Of a DNA stretch of 64,000 bases, positions 58,209 through 64,000 are shown in pieces (the first letter of the stretch is position 1; each line of letters opens with the position of its first letter). The stretch is from Promicromonospora sukumoe (GTDB taxonomy: Bacteria > Actinomycetota > Actinomycetes > Actinomycetales > Cellulomonadaceae): NCBI RefSeq assembly GCF_014137995.1, contig NZ_JACGWV010000002.1, positions 248,001 to 312,000 of the forward strand, read 5' to 3'. Below the pieces are notes generated by a model. The model saw nothing but the letters and a program-made list of their open reading frames with translations. It made no database searches and was not told where the DNA came from. A program made the position numbers and the translations under genes.

Positions 58209-58715
58209 GTGGCCAAGAACTCGAAGTCCGCCCGCGCCAGCCACGGGACGCCCGCCGTCGTCGCGCTGGAGAAGTCCGGTACGGCGCACACGCTGCACCC
58301 CTACGAGCACGACCCGTCGAGCGAGCTGAGCTACGGCATGGAGGCCGCGGAGGCGATCGGCGTCGACGCGCCGCAGGTGTTCAAGACGCTGCTGGCCGAC
58401 GTCGACGGGAAGCTCGTCGTGGGCATCGTGCCCGTGGACCGCAAGCTCGACCTCAAGGCCCTGGCCCGCGCGGCGGGCGGCAAGAAGGCGGCGATGGCCG
58501 AGCCCGCGGCCGCCGAGCGCGCGACCGGGTACGTGGTGGGCGGCATCTCGCCACTGGGGCAGAAGGCCCGGCACACGACGGTGCTGGACGAGTCCGCCGA
58601 AGCGTTCGACGTCGTCTACGTGTCGGGCGGCCGGCGCGGGCTCGACGTGGGCCTCGCACCGGCCGACCTGCTGACGCTCACGGGCGGGACGACGGCCCCG
58701 ATCGCCCGCGACTAG
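58209..58715 (+). CDS. ybaK: Cys-tRNA(Pro) deacylase YbaK
   Basis: A 168-residue member of the YbaK/ProX editing family that hydrolyses Cys-tRNA-Pro. The key Lys-containing motif is PQVFKTLLADVDGKLVVGIVPV, and GGISPLGQKARHTTVLDE is the second family block; SYGMEAAEAIGV fits the N-terminal helix. The GTG at 58209 has no ribosome-binding site and CACAAT lies 12 bases upstream, so a leaderless transcript is likely. It is followed by the convergent yccF gene. Confidence 0.93.
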   Translation: MAKNSKSARASHGTPAVVALEKSGTAHTLHPYEHDPSSELSYGMEAAEAIGVDAPQVFKTLLADVDGKLVVGIVPVDRKLDLKALARAAGGKKAAMAEPAAAERATGYVVGGISPLGQKARHTTVLDESAEAFDVVYVSGGRRGLDVGLAPADLLTLTGGTTAPIARD

Positions 58716-58733
58716 TCCTTCGCGAGCAGCCCG

Positions 58734-59147
58734 TCAGGACGCGGCGACCTGCTTGCGGTAGGTCGGCAGCAGGGCGTCGCTGGGGACGATCTGCTTGCCG
58801 AGCGGCATGAGCGAGACGGGAATGAGCTTGAGGTTCGCCCAGGCCATCGGGATGCCGATGATCGAGATCACCAGCGGGATCGCGGTGACGACGTGGCCCA
58901 GCGCGAGCCACCAGCCGGCCACGATCACCCAGATCACGTTGCCGATCAGGGAGAAGATGCCGGAGCGCGGGCTCTCGACGACCTCGCGCCCGAACGGCCA
59001 CAGGGCGTACCCCGCGATGCGGAAGGACGCGACGCCGAACGGGATGGTGACGATGAGCAGGCAGCAGATGATCCCCGCGAGCATGTACCCGAGCCACAGC
59101 CCGAACCCCGCGAAGATGACCCAGATGATGTTCAGCAGCGTTCTCAT
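58734..59147 (-). CDS. YccF-family (DUF307) membrane protein
   Basis: A 137-residue protein of two YccF domains, each a helical hairpin: LLNIIWVIFAGFGLWLGYML with IPFGVASFRIAGYALWPFG, then LIGNVIWVIVAGWWLALGHV with IGIPMAWANLKLIPVSLMPLG. The inner Pro-Gly and Phe-Gly motifs are diagnostic. Function unknown; YccF is a conserved inner-membrane protein. Start ATG 59147, with GGAAGG upstream. Confidence 0.9.
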   Translation of the reverse strand: MRTLLNIIWVIFAGFGLWLGYMLAGIICCLLIVTIPFGVASFRIAGYALWPFGREVVESPRSGIFSLIGNVIWVIVAGWWLALGHVVTAIPLVISIIGIPMAWANLKLIPVSLMPLGKQIVPSDALLPTYRKQVAAS

Positions 59148-59289
59148 GGGACCCATCCTTCCGTAGAGCAGCAGGTCACGGAACCAGGCACCTCCCTGAT
59201 CCGACCCTGAACACCGGTTCCGCAGGCTGCGCCCTCCGTCCAGTCTGCCGACGTCCGTCTGCCCCGGCACGCCGAAATAGACTCGGCCC

Positions 59290-60075
59290 GTGCCCGACCA
59301 GACCCAGCCCGACCAGGTCCAGCCCAACGCCGCCCAGCAGTCGCCCGGCTCGGTCGCCGGCCGGCTCGCCGTCGTCCGGGGCCGCATCGCCGCGGCCGCC
59401 GACGCCGCCGGGCGCGGCCCGGACGAGGTGCGGCTGCTGGTCGCGACCAAGACGCAGACGGCGGACGCCGTGCTCGAGGCGCTGGCCGCGGGCGTCGACC
59501 TGATCGGCGAGAACCGGGTGCAGGAGCTCGTCGCCAAGGCGCCCGCGGTGGCCGACCGGGTCGCGGACGGCACGCTGGCCGTCCACATGATCGGTCACCT
59601 GCAGCGCAACAAGATCAACCAGGTGCTGGCCACGGCCACGGGCCTGGAGACGCTCGACTCGCTCGACCTCGCGCGGGCGATTTCCGACCGCTGCGTGCGC
59701 GACGACCGCACCGGCAGCCAGGCCCTGGACGTGATGGTGCAGGTCAACGTCACGGGCGAGGAGAGCAAGTCCGGCGTCGGGCCCGACGCCGCCGCCGAGC
59801 TCGCCGCCGCCGTCGCCGCCCTGCCGGGGCTGCGCCTGACCGGGTTCATGACGATCGGCGCGCGGCTGGCGGACACGTCGGAGCGAGGTGTCCGTGCGGG
59901 GTTCGCGCGGCTGCGTGCCGTCCGGGACGAGGTCCTCGCGTCGGGCGCACCCGGGACGGGCACCGCGACCGAGCTGTCGATGGGCATGACCGGCGACCTG
60001 GAGCTCGCGATCGCGGAGGGCGCGACGATCGTCCGGGTGGGCACGGCGGTCTTCGGCCCGCGCGCCGCGCCCTGA
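59290..60075 (+). CDS. YggS-family PLP-binding protein
   Basis: A 261-residue alanine-racemase-fold protein that binds pyridoxal phosphate. The lysine is in LLVATKTQTADAV; GENRVQELVAKAP, HMIGHLQRNKIN and LDVMVQVNVTGEESKSGV are family landmarks, and SMGMTGDLELAIAEGATIVR with VRVGTAVFGPR ends the barrel. YggS has a role in PLP and amino-acid homeostasis. The first 18 residues are Gln/Pro/Asp-rich and repeat-like. TAGACT (59278-59283) lies about six bases upstream of the GTG, so the gene may be leaderless. In many bacteria the gene sits near division genes, not so here. Confidence 0.93.
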   Translation: MPDQTQPDQVQPNAAQQSPGSVAGRLAVVRGRIAAAADAAGRGPDEVRLLVATKTQTADAVLEALAAGVDLIGENRVQELVAKAPAVADRVADGTLAVHMIGHLQRNKINQVLATATGLETLDSLDLARAISDRCVRDDRTGSQALDVMVQVNVTGEESKSGVGPDAAAELAAAVAALPGLRLTGFMTIGARLADTSERGVRAGFARLRAVRDEVLASGAPGTGTATELSMGMTGDLELAIAEGATIVRVGTAVFGPRAAP

Positions 60076-60127
60076 GCGCACCCCGCAGAGCCCGAAGACG
60101 GCAGGGCCAGTGACCGCCACCACTCTT

Positions 60128-60169
60128 TGACCCAGGTCACAGACGTGCGTGGGGCCCGGCGGCTAATGT
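60128..60169 (+). promoter_or_regulatory. Palindromic TGACCcaGGTCA operator and -10 element of the GNAT gene
   Basis: TGACC-CA-GGTCA (60128-60139) is a perfect palindrome and lies about 25-36 bases upstream of TAATGT (60164-60169), a fair -10. No -35 is seen, which suits a promoter needing an activator or a repressor site at this position. The regulator is unknown. Confidence 0.5.
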
Positions 60170-60215
60170 CTTCGGGTCCCCGACTCCCCTGCGTACTCCT
60201 TGGAGTGATAGAGCC

Positions 60216-60755
60216 ATGTCCACTGTCACCGTGCTGCGACCCGCCACTGACGCCGACATCTCTGAGCTGGTGAGCCTGAACAACGCAGCGATCCCCGCCG
60301 TCCCGGACACCCCGGCCGACGACATGTCCGAGCTGCTCGGCGCCGCATCCCTCGCCCTGGTGGCCGTCGACGCGGAGACGCCCGCGCGACCGCTCGGCTT
60401 CGTCGTCGCGCTCGAGGGCGGCGAGGACTGGGAGGGCGAGAACTACGCCTGGTTCGAGGAGCGCGGGCTGGACCACCTGTACGTGGACCGCATCGTCGTG
60501 GGCGAGGGCGCCCGGGGCCGCGGCATCGGCCAGCTCTTCTACGACGCCGTGTTCGACGCCGCCCGCACCGCGGGCCACGACGTCGTCACCTGCGAGGTGA
60601 ACCTCGACCCGCCGAACCCCGGGTCGATGCGCTTCCACGGCAGGCTCGGCTTCTCCGAGCGCGGGCAGCAGCTCACCAAGGGCGGCGACGTTCTGGTCGC
60701 GAAGCTCGCGGCCGACGTCCGCGAGGCGGGCTCCCGCCGCCCGGTCGCGGCCTGA
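60216..60755 (+). CDS. GNAT-family N-acetyltransferase
   Basis: A 179-residue acetyltransferase: LRPATDADISELVSLNNAAIP opens the fold; the acetyl-CoA P-loop is VDRIVVGEGARGRGIGQLFY; EVNLDPPNPGSMRFHGRLGF is the usual motif B with an Asn-Pro-Gly turn. The acceptor is unknown. GGAG about ten bases before the ATG gives the start. A 17-bp perfect stem follows the gene (60796-60833). Confidence 0.9.
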   Translation: MSTVTVLRPATDADISELVSLNNAAIPAVPDTPADDMSELLGAASLALVAVDAETPARPLGFVVALEGGEDWEGENYAWFEERGLDHLYVDRIVVGEGARGRGIGQLFYDAVFDAARTAGHDVVTCEVNLDPPNPGSMRFHGRLGFSERGQQLTKGGDVLVAKLAADVREAGSRRPVAA

Positions 60756-60795
60756 CCTCCTGATCCGGCCGGTCAGGCAGCGAGTTCGTTAGTTT

Positions 60796-60833
60796 GCATT
60801 GAGATCGGCACAGACCTGTGCCGATCTCAATGC
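60796..60833 (+). terminator. Perfect 17-bp stem, AT-richer than its surroundings
   Basis: GCATTGAGATCGGCACA (60796-60812) pairs perfectly with TGTGCCGATCTCAATGC (60817-60833) around GACC. It closes the GNAT transcript or the convergent murQ one. The following bases start a 19-20-bp repeat. Confidence 0.75.
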
Positions 60834-60925
60834 GTACTGCCGACCTCGATGCGAACTGCCTACCTCACCGCGAACTGCCGACCCTGCTTCGTACTGCCGA
60901 ACTCACACCTTGCTGACGGAGCTGG
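60832..60925. repeat. 19-20-bp degenerate repeats at the murQ gene end
   Basis: GCGTACTGCCGACCTCGAT, GCGAACTGCCTACCTCACC, GCGAACTGCCGACCCTGCTT and CGTACTGCCGAACTCAC follow one another. On the minus strand they follow the murQ stop (60926-60928), after a gap of about 20 bases. Confidence 0.75.
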
Positions 60926-61885
60926 TCAGGCCGGCTCGATGCCCAGCCTCGCCAGCGCCTCGCGGACCGACGGCCCGGTGAACCGGCCCGGCTCGACGGC
61001 CAGCGCCGCGACCGCCGCGGACCGGTCGACGCCCGCCACGAGCATCACGAGGGCTGCCCGCAGGTCGCCGTCGGTCGCCGCGAGCGCGTTCGCGCACACG
61101 TCGGCCTCCAGGTCGGTGGCCTGCGTGAGCAGGCGCACCAGCCGCTTGCGCAGCTTCTCGTTGGTCGCGAGCACCTCGACCATGAGGTTCGAGTAGGTCT
61201 TGCCGAGCCGCACCATCACCGCGGTGGAGAAGGTGTTCAGGACCATCTTCTGGGCGGTGCCCGCCTTCATGCGGGTGGACCCCGTGATGGCCTCCGGCCC
61301 GGTGTTCACCAGGATCGGTACGTCGGCCTTGGGTGCCAGGGCGGCGAACGGGTTCGACGCGAGCAGCACGGTCCGCGCCCCGCGGGAGCGGCCCATGTCG
61401 AGCGCTCCCCCGACGTACGGGGTGTTGCCGCTGGCGGCGATCCCGAACACGACGTCGGCCGGCCCGACGTCGGACACGAGCGCGGCGCCGGCCTCGACGT
61501 CGTCCTCGGCGCCCTCGGCCGCCTTCTTGAAGGCGCCCAGCCCGCCCGCGAGGTGCGGGACGAACATCTCCTCGCCCACGCCGTACGTGGGCAGGAGCTC
61601 CGCGGCGTCGAGCAGGCCCATGCGGCCCGACGTGCCCGACCCGACGTAGTGCACCCGCCCGCCCGCGCGGATACCTTCCACCGCCAGGTCGATCGCCTCG
61701 ACGATGCGCGGGTGTGCCGCGCGTACCGCGGCGATGACGGCGGCGTCCTCGTCGGTGATCATGCGCACCATGTCCGCCGTGGAGACCACGTCGATGTCAC
61801 GGGTGCGCGGGTTGCGCTCCTCGGTGGGTGAGACCGGGCGCGGCGCCGACTGTGCGTGCCGTTCGAATCCCGCCTCGGCGATCAT
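60926..61885 (-). CDS. murQ: N-acetylmuramic acid 6-phosphate etherase
   Basis: A 319-residue SIS-domain enzyme that removes the lactate ether from MurNAc-6-phosphate, giving GlcNAc-6-phosphate for reuse. It starts with the TEERNPRTRDIDVVST motif, has YVGSGTSGRMGLLDAAELLP, the catalytic Glu in GAFKKAAEGAEDD, GIAASGNTPYVGGAL and MKAGTAQKMVLNTFSTAVMV. Length is standard. AAGGGGG precedes the ATG. It is the last gene of a leftward recycling group (ABC permease, nagZ, murQ). Confidence 0.96.
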   Translation of the reverse strand: MIAEAGFERHAQSAPRPVSPTEERNPRTRDIDVVSTADMVRMITDEDAAVIAAVRAAHPRIVEAIDLAVEGIRAGGRVHYVGSGTSGRMGLLDAAELLPTYGVGEEMFVPHLAGGLGAFKKAAEGAEDDVEAGAALVSDVGPADVVFGIAASGNTPYVGGALDMGRSRGARTVLLASNPFAALAPKADVPILVNTGPEAITGSTRMKAGTAQKMVLNTFSTAVMVRLGKTYSNLMVEVLATNEKLRKRLVRLLTQATDLEADVCANALAATDGDLRAALVMLVAGVDRSAAVAALAVEPGRFTGPSVREALARLGIEPA

Positions 61886-61936
61886 CAGCGAGCCCCCTTC
61901 GTTCTGCTTGCGCTGTGCTCATGGACTTCTTGCTGC

Positions 61937-61993
61937 ACATCTAACTGCTGGTCAGACAACTGCTGGTCATCGCTCATGACTGCTCATCACTGC
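61937..61993. repeat. Repeats at the nagZ gene end
   Basis: AACTGCTGGTCAGAC and AACTGCTGGTCATCG, then CTCATGACTG and CTCATCACTG, lie in the nagZ-murQ gap and at the nagZ stop. On the minus strand the stop region CAGTGATGAG is copied as CAGTCATGAG. Same stop-straddling pattern as elsewhere. Confidence 0.65.
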
Positions 61994-63912
61994 CGGGGTT
62001 CTCGGTGTTCTGCTCTCGTGCCCGCTGCCACGCCCCGGAGCCGTTCGACGGCCGCCGCGGCGTTCGCCCGACCCGTACCGCACGCCACCACGACCGCCGG
62101 GCCACCACCGCTCAGCGTCCCGAACCAGTCCTCGACCGGTCCGGGCAGCCCCGTGTGCACCACCACCAGGTCCGGGCGCACCGCCCAGAGCTGCTCCAGC
62201 CGGGCTCGTTCGGCCGAACCCGGGACGGGCTCACGGGTGATCACGACGAGCGGCTCGGCCTCGCGCGGAGCGTCGTCAGGAAATTCTGCGCCACGTTCGG
62301 TACCGATTCTGTCGAGATCCGCCGATACACCGTACCGGGTGAATCGGGCAATAAGCACTGCAAGTCCATCATCGTCCAGTCCGAGCCCGCTCGACAGTGC
62401 CTCGGGGAAGTCTCTCGATCCAGGCCAGTCCCTCGATCCAGGCCAAGCCTCGGCGATCGCGGTCTGGACGTGACGCGCCGTCCGGCCCGCGGCGTGGTCC
62501 AGCCGGAGGCGCAGGTCGACGACGTCGGGCGCGGCATCCGGGGCGAGCGGCACCAGGTGCCCCCGCGCGTGCACGACGGCGTCCGCGATGGCCGCGCCCA
62601 GGTCGGCCAGCTCCGCGAGCGCCTGCTGCGCGACGGCCGCGTCGGTCACCGCGCCCACGACCGACCGCCGGTCGCGGACGGCGGCCACGAGGGCCCGGGT
62701 GCGTGCGCCGGACTCCTCCAGCCTCTCGACCCGGACTCGGCCCGATGCCACGGCCCGGCTCAGGGTGTCGTACGCCTCGGTGTAGAGGGCGGGGTCGAGG
62801 CCGAGGCAGAGCAGGTCGGCGCCGGCCTCGACGGCGCGGACGGCGGCCTCGCCCACCGAGCCGGTGAGCTGCCGCAAGGCGCCCATGTCGAGGGCGTCGG
62901 TGATGATCGGGCCGTCGTGGCCCAGCTCGCGCAGCAGTCGGGTCGCCGCGGGCTCGACGGACGCGGGCGCCGGCCCGACGGCGGGGAACAGCACGTGGGC
63001 GGTCATCACCGCGTCGAGCCGCGACTGATCCCGCACAGTTTGAGCCCGCACGACCTGGTTCGGCGTGGCCTGGGCACGCACAGCCTCAGCACGCACAGCC
63101 TGGGCACGCACGACCTGGTCAGGCGCCCCCTGGTCACGCACAGCCTGGCCCGGGTCGGGCACGCCCTCCGGGCACAGGGCCCGCGCGAACGGGACGAGGT
63201 CGCGCGCCCGGACGACGTCGAGCGGCTGGTCCACGACCGGGAGGCCCACGTGGGAGTCCACGGTGGTGGCGCCGTGCCCCGGGAAGTGCTTGCCGCACAC
63301 GCCGACGCCGGCGCTGCGCACCCCGCGGGCGAACGCGATGCCGTGGCGGGCGACGACGTCGGGCGTGGTGCCGAAGGCCCGTACCCCGATGACGGGGTTC
63401 TCGGGCTCGGAGACGACGTCGAGCACGGGCCCGAGGAGCAGGTCGATACCGGTGGCGGCGAGCACGCGGCCCAGCGCACGGCCCGCGTCCAGCGAGATGG
63501 CGCCGCCCGGCAGGACGCCGAGGGCCGCGGCCCCGGGCAGCGACGAACCGTCGGCCGCCTCCAGCCGGGACACGTCGCCGCCCTCCTCGTCGACGGCGAT
63601 CACCAGGTCGGGCGAGATCTCGTGCAGCGCCGCCGACAGCGCGGCGGTGGTGGCGACGTCGGGCGTGTTGCGCGCGAAGTAGACGACGCCGGCGAGGCCG
63701 GCCCGGGCGGCGTCGGCCAGCCAGTCCGGCACGCCGGCGCCGTCGGGCCCGACGCCGTCAGGCCGAACACCGTCAGGCCCGACGGCGTTCTCGAACCCCG
63801 GCAGGAGCACGCCGTTGACGGCGCGTTCCGTGCGACCGGGCCCGGCCTGCGGCCCTGCTTCCGGCCCCGCTTGCGGACCGGCGTCCGCCCCCGCCGTCGG
63901 CGCGTCGGTCAT
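61987..63912 (-). CDS. nagZ: Beta-N-acetylhexosaminidase (NagZ, GH3) with repetitive insertion
   Basis: A 641-residue family GH3 enzyme, larger than the 340-residue Gram-negative NagZ because of a second domain (about 390-640), as in Gram-positive forms. It has the VDEEGGDVSRLE opening, CGKHFPGHGATTVDSHVGLP holding the catalytic Asp-His pair, and TDALDMGAL with the nucleophile Asp. An insertion of about 45 residues (VRAQAVRAEAVRAQ repeats) lies in a loop before MTAHVLFPAV. It removes GlcNAc from peptidoglycan fragments, feeding MurQ. The start overlaps the permease stop by four bases (ATGA). Confidence 0.93.
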   Translation of the reverse strand: MTDAPTAGADAGPQAGPEAGPQAGPGRTERAVNGVLLPGFENAVGPDGVRPDGVGPDGAGVPDWLADAARAGLAGVVYFARNTPDVATTAALSAALHEISPDLVIAVDEEGGDVSRLEAADGSSLPGAAALGVLPGGAISLDAGRALGRVLAATGIDLLLGPVLDVVSEPENPVIGVRAFGTTPDVVARHGIAFARGVRSAGVGVCGKHFPGHGATTVDSHVGLPVVDQPLDVVRARDLVPFARALCPEGVPDPGQAVRDQGAPDQVVRAQAVRAEAVRAQATPNQVVRAQTVRDQSRLDAVMTAHVLFPAVGPAPASVEPAATRLLRELGHDGPIITDALDMGALRQLTGSVGEAAVRAVEAGADLLCLGLDPALYTEAYDTLSRAVASGRVRVERLEESGARTRALVAAVRDRRSVVGAVTDAAVAQQALAELADLGAAIADAVVHARGHLVPLAPDAAPDVVDLRLRLDHAAGRTARHVQTAIAEAWPGSRDWPGSRDFPEALSSGLGLDDDGLAVLIARFTRYGVSADLDRIGTERGAEFPDDAPREAEPLVVITREPVPGSAERARLEQLWAVRPDLVVVHTGLPGPVEDWFGTLSGGGPAVVVACGTGRANAAAAVERLRGVAAGTRAEHREPRQ

Positions 63913-64000
63913 TCCTTCACGGCCCCGGAGGTGAGGCCCGAGGCGAGGCGGCGCTGGACCAGGACGAAGAAGATCATCACGGGCACCGTGATGATGGTCG
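63909..64000 (-). CDS. Carbohydrate ABC transporter permease, C-terminal end
   Basis: The last 29 residues of a MalG-type permease: a final membrane helix ITVPVMIFFVLVQRRLASGL ending GAVKE. Short QRRLxSGLTxGAVKx ends are typical of sugar ABC permeases. The gene runs off the right edge. Overlap with nagZ suggests that the transporter imports amino sugars, disaccharides or peptidoglycan pieces (inference). Confidence 0.8.
   Translation of the reverse strand, partial: TIITVPVMIFFVLVQRRLASGLTSGAVKE

Overview
The window is very GC-rich, densely packed DNA with short intergenic gaps, many GTG starts, ATGA stop/start overlaps and several probable leaderless genes. Gene content fits a Gram-positive actinobacterium: a CcsB-type cytochrome maturase, an MmyB-type XRE regulator, IclR next to leuCD, a 13E12/DUF222 HNH protein, YnfA and twin family AA10 lytic polysaccharide monooxygenases. 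A polysaccharide-degrading member of the Micrococcales (Cellulomonas/Promicromonospora-like) is the best guess; this is inference, since no rRNA or marker comparison was possible. No rRNA, CRISPR array, prophage, IS element or plasmid origin was seen. No gene-free stretch exceeds about 300 bases; the longest (28849-29087, 31112-31354, 40545-40792, 42977-43265) hold repeats, hairpins and promoter-like sequence.

Layout. 1-6.4 kb: end of a TetR regulator, small membrane or unknown proteins, a streptomycin-kinase-like phosphotransferase, a nucleotidyltransferase-NUDIX fusion, an SRPBCC protein and a secreted glycoside-hydrolase-like protein with two SH3-like repeats. 6.4-12.2 kb: an RclA-like flavin oxidoreductase, an SLC13 permease, and an XRE regulator divergent from an MFS transporter. 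12.2-20.5 kb: MpaB-type oxygenase, orphan CcsB, then a metal-flavoured stretch (His-rich membrane protein, YnfA behind a MerR remnant, NlpC/P60 peptidase, CopC, CtaG, ArsR, CDF exporter). 20.5-28.8 kb: dihydrolipoyl dehydrogenase, RNase HI, LLM oxidoreductase, OafA-type acyltransferase, and leuCD divergent from an IclR regulator. 29-40.5 kb: small membrane proteins, two tRNA-Glu and one tRNA-Gln, HAD hydrolase and CPBP protease, gltX, NUDIX, FAH-family hydrolase, methyltransferase, membrane acyltransferase-like protein and PhzF.

40.7-52.5 kb: aldo/keto reductase, a conserved unknown, two AA10 LPMOs, two APH(3')-like kinases flanking a DUF418 protein, a P-loop kinase, a CGNR regulator divergent from an EamA exporter, and the DUF222-HNH protein with hexanucleotide arrays. 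52.7-64 kb: Ski2-like helicase, GDSL esterase, TauE permease, YbaK deacylase, YccF, YggS, GNAT, then a peptidoglycan-recycling group read leftward (sugar ABC permease, nagZ, murQ).

The most unusual feature is not a gene. Many genes end in degenerate tandem copies, 13-20 bases long, of their own last codons; these straddle or follow the stop codon, and comparable in-frame repeats decorate several protein termini and loops. A second unusual feature is a palindrome with the same core found at two distant gene ends (40637-40692 and 57149-57190).
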